In this document: one piece after another, positions 1-8,521 of the stretch
Layout of the letters: each line of letters starts with the position of its first letter
Numbering within the stretch: the first letter of the stretch is position 1
Source of the DNA: Chloroherpetonaceae bacterium
GTDB taxonomy: Bacteria; Bacteroidota; Chlorobiia; Chlorobiales; Thermochlorobacteraceae
Reading direction: 5' to 3'
Assembly (NCBI GenBank): GCA_033763895.1
Contig: JANRJQ010000012.1
Location: forward strand, 1-52,148
DNA length: 52,148 nt
Made by a program: the position numbers and the translations under genes
Notes under the pieces: generated by a model
Seen by the model: the letters and a program-made list of their open reading frames with translations, nothing else
Told to the model about the DNA's origin: nothing
Databases searched by the model: none

Positions 1-4
1 GGCA

Positions 5-529
5 TTATGGATTTTTCTCTACTTTGAGACCGGTTTTGGCAGAAAGTGTATTTAAGAGCGTTGAATAATTGGGGAGCGTTTGTCTGATGCCGATGGAATC
101 AACTCTCCCGAGTTTATTGGGCACATCAATCACTGCAACGACATAATAAGTGACCGGAGGGTTGTAAGTGATTGGCTCTTGATAAATTTGTTTGATTTCA
201 GTGTATTGAAAGGTTTTTTTACTACCATTGCGCGTTTCGTAGAGCACGGCGTTATCGTTCAAAGTAATCTTATCACCTTCAAAGGAATGCGCGGCATAAA
301 ATTTTGTATTTAAATAGTTGGGCATTCCCAAGCAAAAGGTCATCACCACAATGATAATCCCTGTTTTTAAGAGGCAACCGAGATCAATGCCGTATCTGAA
401 ATTTCCGTAGCGGAAAAAAATCGCCCAAACCAAGGCAATAATGATTGCAGCACCACTCCACGTGAGCAAAGCGTAATTATCAATAAGAAACTCTGATTGG
501 GTCAGCGGGTAGGAATAAACTTCAAGCAT
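5..529 (-). CDS. Hypothetical two-TM membrane protein
   Basis: A complete 174-residue reading frame whose family I do not recognise. Two hydrophobic segments, at about residues 20-40 and 53-73, are followed by a soluble C-terminal region of about 100 residues that looks beta-rich (YYVVAVIDV) and should lie on one face of the inner membrane. No catalytic motif is visible. It is divergent from the Maf gene, with a 150-base spacer that must hold both promoters. The function is unknown; coding status rests on length, the membrane-protein pattern and a stop codon inside the window. Confidence 0.6.
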   Translation of the reverse strand: MLEVYSYPLTQSEFLIDNYALLTWSGAAIIIALVWAIFFRYGNFRYGIDLGCLLKTGIIIVVMTFCLGMPNYLNTKFYAAHSFEGDKITLNDNAVLYETRNGSKKTFQYTEIKQIYQEPITYNPPVTYYVVAVIDVPNKLGRVDSIGIRQTLPNYSTLLNTLSAKTGLKVEKNP

Positions 530-679
530 TGCAGTTAACTTCTAAATTTCTAAAACTTGGTAAAGATAGGTTTCTTTCTCTGAAGTGAAAAGTTTCTTTG
601 ATTCATGCCCGATTAATTTGACGGGTTGAGCAATTTTTTCAAAATTACCATTCGAAGTTAAACAACAAAAATAAACCAA

Positions 680-1321
680 GTGACAAGTTCGCCATTAAGA
701 AGCATTTCGTTTCCAAAAATTTTTCTCGCCTCTAAATCTCCGCGCAGGCATGCCTTGCTGAAGATTATCACCTCGAATTTTGAGGTTGTTCCCTTAGAAG
801 TTGATGAAAGTTTTGATTCTGAATTACCGCCGCAAGAGGTGGTTCAAATGCTTTCCAAACGAAAAGCCATAGCAGCTGCCGCTTCGCTGAAACTAAGCAC
901 AGAATGGATTCTTTCCGCCGATACCATTGTGGTGCTTGGGGCAGAAATTCTCAACAAACCGAGCACTGTTGAAGAAGCGAAGGCAATGCTTACGAAGCTA
1001 AGTGGAAATCATCATCTGGTATTTACAGGGTTTACACTCCTAAAATCGGAACAGGGGGAATTGGTTTTGCACACGGCGTATGAATCGACAGAGGTTTACT
1101 TCAAGCCGCTATCTGTGCAGGAAATTGAAGACTACATTCGTTATGCCAAACCCTTCGATAAAGCAGGGAGCTATGGCATTCAAGATGATTTTGGGGCATG
1201 TTTTATTCCGAAAATCAACGGTTGTTACTACAATGTGGTAGGGCTGCCGATTTCGCGGCTGTATCGTGAAATGAATGTGTTTTTTCAGATGCCGGTTCGC
1301 GTGTCAAAAGAAAAAAGATAA
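680..1321 (+). CDS. maf: Maf-family nucleoside triphosphate pyrophosphatase
   Basis: Maf proteins hydrolyse non-canonical or excess NTPs (dTTP/UTP-type) to the monophosphate plus pyrophosphate in the cytoplasm. The family signature ASKSPRR is at residues 17-23, the conserved SADTIV with Asp81 follows, and the C-terminal half carries KPFDKAGSYGIQ, which is very typical of the YhdE/Maf subgroup. At 213 residues it is slightly longer than usual because of a basic C-terminal tail. The start is a GTG; no in-frame ATG lies nearby that would keep the signature. A SixA-like gene follows on the same strand after 76 bases. Confidence 0.9.
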   Translation: MTSSPLRSISFPKIFLASKSPRRHALLKIITSNFEVVPLEVDESFDSELPPQEVVQMLSKRKAIAAAASLKLSTEWILSADTIVVLGAEILNKPSTVEEAKAMLTKLSGNHHLVFTGFTLLKSEQGELVLHTAYESTEVYFKPLSVQEIEDYIRYAKPFDKAGSYGIQDDFGACFIPKINGCYYNVVGLPISRLYREMNVFFQMPVRVSKEKR

Positions 1322-1397
1322 ATTCTTCTTTGCAAATGACGAAAAAAAGATAAAATTAGGCGTCGTTATTTTTTCGAATACGAACAATTCTGTTGCA

Positions 1398-1883
1398 ATG
1401 AAATTGTATCTCATTCGTCATGCATCGGCGCTAAATGTCGGTCAAGAAGGTATTTTCCAAGATGAAGCGCGAAGGCTCTCGGTAAAGGGCGTTGAAGAGG
1501 CTGAAAAAATTGGAAGATTTTTGAAATCCTTAAAAATTAAAGTTGATCTGATTCTTCATAGCCCGTTGATTCGTGCAGAGCAAACGGCGAATAAGATTTC
1601 GGAGGCGCTCTCAGTCGAAAGAAAGGTTGAAAATAAACTCTCAACCGAATTTGGGCTACAATCCTATATGGAGGCGCTGGATGAACACAAATTCGTTCAG
1701 AACCTTGTGATGGTGGCGCATCAGCCCACCCTTTCAAAAATGGCGCTTACAATGATGGGCAGCGACCCGCGCGCAGGGCTCGAAGTGAATCCGGGGTCAA
1801 TTATTATGCTTCGATCGGAGCGGCTATCAAGCACTTGGACGGGTCAGTTAAGCCTGCTCATCTCACCTTCAGAAATGGCATAA
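1398..1883 (+). CDS. sixA: SixA-like phosphohistidine phosphatase (histidine phosphatase family)
   Basis: The frame is open from 1275, but the protein proper starts at the ATG at 1398 with MKLYLIRHASAL, which holds the RHA phosphate-binding motif at the very N-terminus. The resulting 161 residues match the usual SixA length. A second conserved part, HSPLIRAEQTA (about residues 52-62), and a late catalytic His in MVAHQP complete the phosphoglycerate-mutase-like active site. SixA enzymes remove phosphate from histidine phosphotransfer domains, but no two-component genes are nearby, so the substrate is unknown. It probably shares a transcript with maf upstream. Confidence 0.82.
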   Translation: MKLYLIRHASALNVGQEGIFQDEARRLSVKGVEEAEKIGRFLKSLKIKVDLILHSPLIRAEQTANKISEALSVERKVENKLSTEFGLQSYMEALDEHKFVQNLVMVAHQPTLSKMALTMMGSDPRAGLEVNPGSIIMLRSERLSSTWTGQLSLLISPSEMA

Positions 1884-1909
1884 CGCGGTCGCCTTTACAC
1901 TCAATTCTC

Positions 1910-2335
1910 TTAACCCACATAAGGCTGAATTTTTTCCAAAAATTCTTTTGGAAGTCGGGTTGGCTTGCCCGTTGGGGTTACAAAGGCAAGAACAGTGTTT
2001 CCGGTAAGAAGCAATTTCTGTGAGATTTTCTCAAATATTCGGTAAGAGATCGAAACTCGAACATTTTCAAGTTTCGAAATGGTCGTATGAATTTCAAGTT
2101 CATCATCATATCGGGCCGGCGCCAAATAAACGGCGTGTGCTTCAATCACGGGCAACATAACCCCAAGCGGTTCAAGCTTTGCATATTCAAATCCGATGTT
2201 TCGAAGAAATTCGTTTCGCGCGGCTTCCATAAATTCAAAGTACCGACCGTAATAGACGACTTGCATTTTATCGGTGTGGGCATAAATAACGCGAAGGGTG
2301 TGTATATAAGTTTGCGATGTTTGCGGTGAATTCAT
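1910..2335 (-). CDS. Acyl-CoA thioesterase, YbgC/4HBT hotdog family
   Basis: A 141-residue single hotdog domain. The active-site segment YAHTDKMQVVYYGRYFEFMEAAR (residues 19-41) aligns with the family pattern in which the Asp (here in HTD) acts on the thioester and the following VVYY...YF..F.E.AR helix is conserved. These enzymes hydrolyse acyl-CoA or acyl-ACP thioesters in the cytoplasm. In many Gram-negatives a relative sits next to tol-pal, which is not the case here; instead it lies 36 bases downstream of accA on the same strand, which fits a fatty-acid metabolism context. The exact substrate cannot be read from sequence. Confidence 0.85.
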   Translation of the reverse strand: MNSPQTSQTYIHTLRVIYAHTDKMQVVYYGRYFEFMEAARNEFLRNIGFEYAKLEPLGVMLPVIEAHAVYLAPARYDDELEIHTTISKLENVRVSISYRIFEKISQKLLLTGNTVLAFVTPTGKPTRLPKEFLEKIQPYVG

Positions 2336-2371
2336 AAAACACTAGCGTTATAGAATGAAAAGAAATGAAGT

Positions 2372-3367
2372 TTAATTGCTTTCGTTAAAGACACCCATTG
2401 CGGAAAATTTAGTAATTCGGTGGTCGGCAAGTTCTTCTTTCGAGAGCGAAAGCAGCGGTTTTAATTCTTCAATAATTGCCGATTTCAACAGGGCAGCGGC
2501 TTCTTCCGGTGCCCGATGAGCGCCACCGAGTGGCTCCGGAACAATTCGGTCAATAATTTTATGTTGAATCAAGTCTTGAGCCGTGAGCTTGAGTGCCTCA
2601 GCAGCTTGCTCCTTAAAATTCCAGCTTCGCCATAAAATGGAAGAACAGCTTTCGGGAGAAATGACCGAATACCACGCATTCTCGAGCATTAAAATTTTAT
2701 TTCCCACACCGATTCCGATTGCACCACCGGAAGCACCTTCGCCGATAATGACACATATAATTGGCACTTTAAGCTTTGCCATTTCAAAAAGATTGCGGGC
2801 AATTGCCTCGGCCTGTCCGCGCTCTTCTGCTTCGATTCCCGGGAAAGCGCCGGGCGTATCGATAAGGGTAATCACGGGTTTGTGAAATTTTTCAGCGAGT
2901 TTCATTAATCGTAGGGCCTTGCGATAACCTTCCGGGTTTGCCATCCCGAAGTTTCGATAAAGGTTTGATTTGGTATCACGCCCTTTTTGATGCCCGATAA
3001 CCATTACACTTTGAGAGAAACCATTGTCATCGGTGAGCTTAGCAAAACCACCGAGAATGGCCTTATCATCGCCAAAGGCGCGGTCACCGGCGAGTTCGGT
3101 AAAATCCTGCATCATCATGTAAATGTAATCGAGGGTATAGGGTCGCTCAGGATGTCGGGCAATTTGAACGCGTTGCCATCGGGTAAGATTCTTAAAGATG
3201 GAAGCACGAAGTTCGTTGATTCTACTTTCAAGGGTATCGATATCGCTGGTGAGTTCATGATGGAGCTTTACATCGCCTTGATTTTGATTGGCGAAATCTC
3301 TCATTTCGGAAAGTTTGGTTTCCAATTCATAAAGGGGTTTTTCAAAATCAAGAATAACCTTAGACAT
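2372..3367 (-). CDS. accA: Acetyl-CoA carboxylase carboxyltransferase subunit alpha
   Basis: AccA transfers the carboxyl group from carboxybiotin to acetyl-CoA together with AccD, the first committed step of fatty acid synthesis. At 331 residues the length is typical. An N-terminal coiled-coil (residues 1-45) is followed by the crotonase-fold core with [20 protein letters not shown], the oxyanion region [14 protein letters not shown] and [10 protein letters not shown], all diagnostic. accD is not in the window, while accB and accC lie 1.4-3.2 kb away on the opposite strand. HU lies upstream on the same strand, but a terminator-like hairpin separates them. Confidence 0.96.
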   Translation of the reverse strand: MSKVILDFEKPLYELETKLSEMRDFANQNQGDVKLHHELTSDIDTLESRINELRASIFKNLTRWQRVQIARHPERPYTLDYIYMMMQDFTELAGDRAFGDDKAILGGFAKLTDDNGFSQSVMVIGHQKGRDTKSNLYRNFGMANPEGYRKALRLMKLAEKFHKPVITLIDTPGAFPGIEAEERGQAEAIARNLFEMAKLKVPIICVIIGEGASGGAIGIGVGNKILMLENAWYSVISPESCSSILWRSWNFKEQAAEALKLTAQDLIQHKIIDRIVPEPLGGAHRAPEEAAALLKSAIIEELKPLLSLSKEELADHRITKFSAMGVFNESN

Positions 3368-3387
3368 AAGCGTTTGGAATAAAATGA

Positions 3388-3417
3388 AAAAGTCCGCCTA
3401 AGTTAAAGCGGACTTTT
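3388..3417 (-). terminator. Rho-independent terminator of the HU gene
   Basis: A perfect 10-base inverted repeat, AAAAGTCCGC at 3388-3397 and GCGGACTTTT at 3408-3417, encloses a 10-base loop. On the minus strand it lies 39 bases past the HU stop codon, and the stem runs into a T-rich stretch, so it should end HU transcripts before accA, which would then need its own promoter. Confidence 0.78.
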
Positions 3418-3455
3418 CAGAATCTCAAGCAAAGTTGAAAACTCAGCGAGTATGA

Positions 3456-3731
3456 TTACTTGTTTACGGCGGTCTTTAAGGCAGAGCCGGGCTTAAAGCG
3501 AGCGACTTTCTTTGCCTTAATTTTAAGAGGAGCACCGGTTTTCGGATTGCGGCCGGTTCTTGCGGCGCGCTTTCCAACTGAGAATGTTCCGAAACCGATT
3601 AAGGTCACGGTGCCACCCTTTTTCAAAGTAGCGGTAACACCTTCCATAAAGGAGTTAACGGCTTTTTCAGCTGCGGCTTTGGATACATCCGCATCTTTGG
3701 CAATCTTTTCTACGAGATCTGCTTTTGACAT
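3456..3731 (-). CDS. hup: DNA-binding protein HU
   Basis: A 91-residue histone-like protein of the HU/IHF family that bends and compacts DNA as a dimer. It begins with [11 protein letters not shown] and contains the conserved GFGTF turn, the arm motif RTGRNPKTG with the intercalating proline, and the C-terminal FKPGSALK helix. The length is exactly typical. It is transcribed alone, with a terminator downstream and a long AT-rich spacer upstream shared with divergent efp. A perfect 16-base palindrome covers its start codon. Confidence 0.96.
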   Translation of the reverse strand: MSKADLVEKIAKDADVSKAAAEKAVNSFMEGVTATLKKGGTVTLIGFGTFSVGKRAARTGRNPKTGAPLKIKAKKVARFKPGSALKTAVNK

Positions 3732-3738
3732 GTCAAAA
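3723..3738. promoter_or_regulatory. 16-bp perfect palindrome over the HU start codon
   Basis: TTTTGACATGTCAAAA is a perfect palindrome centred on the HU initiation codon. It could be an operator, or it could form a weak hairpin that hides the start. Part of it is dictated by the N-terminal codons Met-Ser-Lys, so chance cannot be excluded. Confidence 0.25.
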
Positions 3739-4109
3739 AAGTTTTAGTGTTGATAGACTTGATTTGGATTGATTTTTCAATCAATCTTGAGCGAATTTAG
3801 TAAATAAAATCAATTTGTCAAGTACTTAGCACCCGAAAACCCTAATAAAATCAAAGTTTTATAGGGAATTGGTAAACCAGCTTCTTTTTGTGAATCAAAA
3901 GTGAGGTCGTATATTCGCGTGCTTTTTTCGCTTCTCATGACTGAAATCAAAATTTTAAACTTGTTTGATTAGAATTCAAAAAGCCAAAAAGCCTTGTAAA
4001 ATATAGGAGATTTGGCAAATAGGCGTTTTGATTGCAAGAAGTAAAAGTTCTTTAGGATAAAGGAAGAGCAAAGAAGGAAAACATTTTTTTAAACATAATT
4101 TATCAATTA
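3732..4109. other. Divergent AT-rich intergenic region between HU and efp
   Basis: This 378-base stretch contains no convincing gene. It must hold promoters for HU (leftward) and efp (rightward). A short inverted repeat, GATTGA and TCAATC at 3767-3786, lies about 40 bases upstream of the HU start. A purine-rich AAGGAAGAGCAAAGAAGGAAAA tract (about 4059-4081) precedes efp and may be part of its leader; no strict Shine-Dalgarno sits at the normal spacing. I see no clear riboswitch. Confidence 0.5.
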
Positions 4110-4682
4110 ATGGCAACTACCGCAGATCTTTCAAAGGGGCTTATCATAAGATTCAACAATGAACTTCATGTTCTTGAAGAGGTAATTCACCGCACGCCGG
4201 GGAATCTTCGAGCGTTTTACCAAGTGAAGATGAGAAGCATCCGAAACGGCAGAATTGTAGAAAACCGATTTCGTTCCGGTGAAGAAGTTGAAATCGTTGA
4301 TACCGAACGCAAAACCTTTCAGTACCTCTATCGTGATGGGGAAGATTTTGTATTAATGGATAACGAAACTTATGATCAAACCAATGTGTCATCGACAGCT
4401 TTTGGAGAAGCCTCAAAATTTTTGAAAGAATCAATGACGGTGGAAGTGGTCTATGCCAATGACGGCAGTATCGTACAAGCGGAAGCACCAAATTTTGTTG
4501 AACTTTCGGTAACGGATACCAGCAGCATTACCAAAGATGACCGTGCAACCGCCGGCACAAAACCTGCTACACTTGAAACCGGCGCTGTAATTCAAGTACC
4601 GATGTTTGTAATGGTAGGGGATGTCATTCGTGTCGATACCCGCTCAGGTGCTTATCTTGATCGAATTAACAATAAGAAGTAA
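4110..4682 (+). CDS. efp: Translation elongation factor P
   Basis: EF-P binds between the P and E sites and relieves ribosome stalling at proline runs. The 190-residue protein has the three-domain arrangement: an N-terminal KOW-like domain (to about residue 65), an OB domain with RDGEDFVLMDNETYDQ, and a C-terminal OB domain with the signature GTKPATLETGAVIQVPMFVMVGDVIRVDTRSG. The tip loop reads PGNLRAF at residues 30-36, so the residue normally modified (Lys or Arg) is Asn32, with Arg34 two places on. It heads the cluster efp-accB-accC. Confidence 0.96.
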   Translation: MATTADLSKGLIIRFNNELHVLEEVIHRTPGNLRAFYQVKMRSIRNGRIVENRFRSGEEVEIVDTERKTFQYLYRDGEDFVLMDNETYDQTNVSSTAFGEASKFLKESMTVEVVYANDGSIVQAEAPNFVELSVTDTSSITKDDRATAGTKPATLETGAVIQVPMFVMVGDVIRVDTRSGAYLDRINNKK

Positions 4683-4752
4683 TCTGAATTTATTCTTATT
4701 ATATGAAATTTTCGGGGAGACGACTCTCTTATCACTTAACCAATAAAATCGA

Positions 4753-5229
4753 ATGAATCTAGAGGATATCAAGCAACTCATTAAGATGCTCGACGAATCC
4801 GGCCTTGATGAAATGGGAATTCAGGATGGCGAATTCAAAATTAATTTGAAACGCAAAACTGACCTTCCTGCCGCTTCACAAGCTTCGGTTCAATATGCTT
4901 ATCCTGCTCCTTATCAAAATGCACCTGCCCCCTCAGCCGGTTCTCTCGCTGCGGCTTCAGCACCAGAACCCCAAAAAACAGATGGTGCTAAGAAGTACCG
5001 CGAAGTCCGCTCCCCAATGGTTGGAACTTTCTATCGCTCGCCTGCGCCAGACGCGAATCCTTATGTTCAAGTCGGTGATAAAGTTTCTAAAGGCAAGGTC
5101 CTTTGCATCATTGAAGCAATGAAACTAATGAACGAGATAGAAAGTGACATTGATGGTTCGGTGGTTCAGATTATGGTTGAGAATGGAAAACCGGTAGAGT
5201 ATAACCAAGTTCTATTCTTAATTGATTGA
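4753..5229 (+). CDS. accB: Biotin carboxyl carrier protein of acetyl-CoA carboxylase
   Basis: AccB carries the biotin that shuttles CO2 between AccC and AccA/AccD. The 158-residue protein begins with the usual [20 protein letters not shown] helix, has an Ala/Pro-rich flexible linker (about residues 38-75), and ends in a biotinyl domain with [10 protein letters not shown], where Lys124 is the attachment site. The thumb segment [20 protein letters not shown] marks it as a true AccB rather than another biotinyl domain. It lies 70 bases after efp and 48 bases before accC. Confidence 0.96.
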   Translation: MNLEDIKQLIKMLDESGLDEMGIQDGEFKINLKRKTDLPAASQASVQYAYPAPYQNAPAPSAGSLAAASAPEPQKTDGAKKYREVRSPMVGTFYRSPAPDANPYVQVGDKVSKGKVLCIIEAMKLMNEIESDIDGSVVQIMVENGKPVEYNQVLFLID

Positions 5230-5277
5230 TTGAGCCTAAAAGCCGTGTGCCTATTCTAACCATTCTAAGACAAAACC

Positions 5278-6615
5278 TTGTTTAAGAAAATTTTAATCGC
5301 CAATCGTGGTGAGATTGCAATGCGAGTGATTCGCACTTGCCGCGAAATGGGTATTCAAACCGTTGCGGTTTATTCTACAGCCGATTCCGATTCATTACAT
5401 GTAAAATATGCTGATGAAGCCGTTTGCATTGGCCCGGCAGTTAGCAAAGAAAGCTATCTTAATATTCCTCGATTAATCGCTGCGGCTGAAATCACCAATT
5501 CGGATGCCATTCACCCCGGGTATGGCTTCCTTTCTGAAAATGCCGAATTCTCTGAGATATGTACCGAATCAGGAATTAAGTTTATAGGACCAACACCGGA
5601 AATGATTCGCTCGATGGGCGATAAAAACACGGCTAAGGAAACGGTTAAGCGCGTTGGGGTGCCTACTATTCCGGGCAGTAACGGATTGCTGACAAGTTTA
5701 GAAGATGCCAAAGAAACAGCGATACGTGTCGGCTATCCTGTGATTATTAAGGCAACTGCAGGAGGAGGCGGAAAAGGGATGCGCGTGGTACAAAAGGAAG
5801 ATGAACTTGAAAAAGCCTTTGTAACCGCTAAAAACGAAGCTGAAAAAGCCTTTGGCAATGGCGGTGTTTATATGGAAAAATTCCTCGAGGAGCCGAGGCA
5901 TATTGAAATTCAAGTTTTGGGAGATCAATTTGGCAATGTCGTTCATTTTGGTGAACGTGATTGCTCGGTTCAACGGCGTCATCAAAAGCTTATTGAAGAA
6001 TCACCGTCACCCATAATGACTGAGGAATTGCGTGCTCAAATGGGTGAAGCCGCAATCGCTACTGCAAAAGCAATACATTACGAAGGGGCCGGAACAATTG
6101 AATTTTTGGTTGATAAATACCGAAAATTTTACTTTATGGAAATGAACACCCGAATTCAAGTGGAGCATCCGGTTACCGAAGAAGTGTGTGATGTCGATTT
6201 GATTCGACAGCAGATTTTAGTAGCGGCCGGAAAGCGAATTTCATTGAAAAAGGTTGTGCCGAAAGGTCATGCAATTGAATGTAGAATCAATGCCGAAGAT
6301 CCTGATCATGACTTTAGACCTTCTCCGGGTGAACTCAAGGTATTTCATGTACCCGGCGGTCACGGTGTTCGGGTTGAAACGCATGCGTATGCGGGTTATC
6401 GAATTCCCTCAAATTATGATTCTATGATTGCAAAGTTAATTGTTCACGCACATACCCGAGAAGAGGCCATTGAGCGAATGATTCGAGCGCTCGATGAATT
6501 CACGGTTGAAGGAATCAAAACAACGATTGGATTTCATAAAAAAGTGATGCTTTCAAAGCTTTTCAGAAGCGGGAATTTTGATACAAGCTTTATTGAAAAG
6601 GCGAATGTGAAGTAA
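5278..6615 (+). CDS. accC: Acetyl-CoA carboxylase biotin carboxylase subunit
   Basis: AccC is the ATP-grasp enzyme that carboxylates biotin on AccB using bicarbonate and ATP. The 445-residue length is typical. Visible parts are [14 protein letters not shown] at the N-terminus, [10 protein letters not shown], the glycine-rich ATP loop [27 protein letters not shown], and the catalytic [14 protein letters not shown]. The start is a TTG immediately before [11 protein letters not shown]; no ATG is available without losing this motif. A strong terminator follows at 6655-6683. Confidence 0.97.
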   Translation: MFKKILIANRGEIAMRVIRTCREMGIQTVAVYSTADSDSLHVKYADEAVCIGPAVSKESYLNIPRLIAAAEITNSDAIHPGYGFLSENAEFSEICTESGIKFIGPTPEMIRSMGDKNTAKETVKRVGVPTIPGSNGLLTSLEDAKETAIRVGYPVIIKATAGGGGKGMRVVQKEDELEKAFVTAKNEAEKAFGNGGVYMEKFLEEPRHIEIQVLGDQFGNVVHFGERDCSVQRRHQKLIEESPSPIMTEELRAQMGEAAIATAKAIHYEGAGTIEFLVDKYRKFYFMEMNTRIQVEHPVTEEVCDVDLIRQQILVAAGKRISLKKVVPKGHAIECRINAEDPDHDFRPSPGELKVFHVPGGHGVRVETHAYAGYRIPSNYDSMIAKLIVHAHTREEAIERMIRALDEFTVEGIKTTIGFHKKVMLSKLFRSGNFDTSFIEKANVK

Positions 6616-6654
6616 GTGATATTCTTGTTTTGGTGGGATGAGATAGTGGTTTCA

Positions 6655-6683
6655 AAAGAGGCTGATTTCAGTCTCTTTTTTTT
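6655..6683 (+). terminator. Rho-independent terminator after accC
   Basis: An 11-base stem (AAAGAGGCTGA at 6655-6665 and TCAGTCTCTTT at 6668-6678, with one G-U pair) with a tight loop runs into eight T residues. It ends the efp-accB-accC unit. Its T-run overlaps the stop codon of the converging UbiA gene by two bases, so the two convergent units share almost no spacer. Confidence 0.82.
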
Positions 6684-7542
6684 ATCCAACTGCAAACGAG
6701 AGAAGCGCAAATAAAAACGCAATTTTCTGAAGATTATTGATTTGATGGAGGGTTTGCGGGGTGTGACTTCCAAAGGATTGAAATGTCCCATAAAGTGTGA
6801 TGCCTGCAAAAATGAAAATCAGAATTGCATAAAGAAAAGGTCGTTTCAAGGGATAAGTATCAAGAATCATCAACGGTGAAATCGCCCAAAGAATGGCGAG
6901 ACCTTGGATAAATGCAATGATGAAAAGGGCTTTTTTGATCCCGATTCGTGTTGGTAAAGTTTCAATACCGCCGGCACGATCGCCAATGATGTCCTCTGCA
7001 TCTTTTAAGATTTCTCGTGCAAATACGGCTATGAAAGTTAATCCTGCGGGAAAGAGCAACTTCGAATGAAAATCTGTAAAAAGTGCCCCAAAACAAATCG
7101 ATGCTGAAACAACGAGTGCGACCACCAAATTTCCTAAAACAATCACGCGTTTCATCCAACGGCTATACACATAGAGAAGAATTGCAGAAAAAAAAGCAAT
7201 TGCAAATGCTGCAAAACTAACTGAAAAAGATAAGAGAACCGCAAGTGAATTGAATATGGCCCACGCATAAATCGCAACGCTTTCAGAAATTTCTCCCAAA
7301 ACCAAAGGTCGAAGCGGCTTATTGATACGGTCAATTTCGATATCAAAAACATCGTTGATGATGTTCGCAGCAGCACCAACCAATGTTCCTGATAAAACCA
7401 ACATCCAAAACCCGTCGTCCGAAAAAGCCGTTGAGCCTTGAAGGATGATTCCGCCAAGAGCATTGGCAAAAATGAAAAGTAAAACATTTGAAGGACGGGC
7501 TAAACTCCAAAGTCCATTGACCTGTTGAAACACGCGAGTCAT
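6682..7542 (-). CDS. UbiA-family prenyltransferase (second of a tandem pair)
   Basis: An integral-membrane prenyltransferase of 286 residues with eight or nine hydrophobic helices. Both Asp-rich metal-binding motifs of the UbiA superfamily are present: NDVFDIEIDRINKPLRPL (about residues 64-81) and DAEDIIGDRAGG (about 182-193). The first resembles archaeal-type digeranylgeranylglyceryl phosphate synthases more than UbiA (hydroxybenzoate) or BchG (chlorophyll synthase). Its start overlaps the stop of the upstream paralogue by four bases (ATGA), so the two are translationally coupled. The substrate is not determinable; lipid, quinone or chlorophyll-type acceptors are all possible. Confidence 0.82.
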   Translation of the reverse strand: MTRVFQQVNGLWSLARPSNVLLFIFANALGGIILQGSTAFSDDGFWMLVLSGTLVGAAANIINDVFDIEIDRINKPLRPLVLGEISESVAIYAWAIFNSLAVLLSFSVSFAAFAIAFFSAILLYVYSRWMKRVIVLGNLVVALVVSASICFGALFTDFHSKLLFPAGLTFIAVFAREILKDAEDIIGDRAGGIETLPTRIGIKKALFIIAFIQGLAILWAISPLMILDTYPLKRPFLYAILIFIFAGITLYGTFQSFGSHTPQTLHQINNLQKIAFLFALLSFAVG

Positions 7543-8450
7543 AAGTTGATTAATTCGCCAAGGAATATGGCCAAGAGCCCAATAACCATTGACAGTTTAA
7601 GCATTAAGCTTGAGTATGAAACTCTTTGAAAAAAGAGGGCTTCACTTTTTCTCACTTGATAAATTCTAAAAATTGCATAAAGTGTTACGCCATCAGAAAT
7701 CAAAACAAAAATGAGATAACCGACGCCCCAAACACCCTGGAAATACGGAAGGAGAGAGAGCGCAAAGAGAACCCCCAGAATTAAAAGCAAAAGGCTTGAA
7801 GATTGTGAGAATCCAAAAACTACTGGAAAGGTCTTGGCATTATTAGACCTATCTCCGTTGATATCCTCCATATCTTTGAGGAGTTCACGAAGTAAGGTGA
7901 TGAAAAATGCAAATAGCATTGCATAAAGCAGCGCGAAAACTGAAGAGCCGCTGAGTTGATCGTAAAAGGTGGTATTTGCAGAAGCCCCAAGAGCAATTAC
8001 CAAAGCGACATCCAAAGCTACGATCATGTTTCCGAACAGTGGCGTTTGTTTGAAATAAAAGCTGTAAAGTGTCCCGGTAACGGCAAAGAAGAGAGCGATG
8101 AAAAACGATTCAAGGGTTTGATTTTGAATTGAATAATAAAACGGAAGTAATAAGCCAATGCTTATTGTAATCCCATAAATCCAAAAAGCAGTCGTTTTCG
8201 ATATTGCTTGCGTAACAAGGGGTCTTGAAGGTCGGTTAATTCTATCAATCTCGATATCTATTATGTCATTGATGGTATTGACAGCCGCTGCGAGGAAAAC
8301 CGCTGCGATGGAAAGCAACCAGACGCCTGATTGAAAGAATTCATCTCGATTAGATCGTGCAATCAAAGACCCCAAAAGTGATCCTAAGAAAAAAACAGGT
8401 AAATTAACAGCGCGGATAATCGTTAATATGGCGAGTAGAGATGACGTCAT
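7539..8450 (-). CDS. UbiA-family prenyltransferase (first of a tandem pair)
   Basis: A 303-residue membrane protein homologous to its downstream neighbour. The motifs are NDIIDIEIDRINRPSRPL and DMEDINGDRSNN, followed in both proteins by a T-(F/L)-P segment, so the pair arose by duplication or joint recruitment of close paralogues. Eight or more hydrophobic helices surround them. The enzyme should attach a polyprenyl chain to a membrane-embedded acceptor. It is the first gene of a two-gene unit, divergent from queG with a 71-base spacer. A polyprenyl diphosphate synthase that could make the donor is encoded at 45.1 kb. Confidence 0.82.
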   Translation of the reverse strand: MTSSLLAILTIIRAVNLPVFFLGSLLGSLIARSNRDEFFQSGVWLLSIAAVFLAAAVNTINDIIDIEIDRINRPSRPLVTQAISKTTAFWIYGITISIGLLLPFYYSIQNQTLESFFIALFFAVTGTLYSFYFKQTPLFGNMIVALDVALVIALGASANTTFYDQLSGSSVFALLYAMLFAFFITLLRELLKDMEDINGDRSNNAKTFPVVFGFSQSSSLLLLILGVLFALSLLPYFQGVWGVGYLIFVLISDGVTLYAIFRIYQVRKSEALFFQRVSYSSLMLKLSMVIGLLAIFLGELINL

Positions 8451-8521
8451 TAATCAATTTTTTGTGAAGTTACGATAGTCAACACTGAAACCGTAATTGA
8501 AAAGAATCAACGCAATTTCTT

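Noticed and set aside
6682-8450. Assignment of the UbiA pair as bacteriochlorophyll synthases (BchG/BchK)
   Set aside because: The first Asp motif lacks the NEPxRPIPSG-type sequence of those enzymes; no other pigment gene is in the window.
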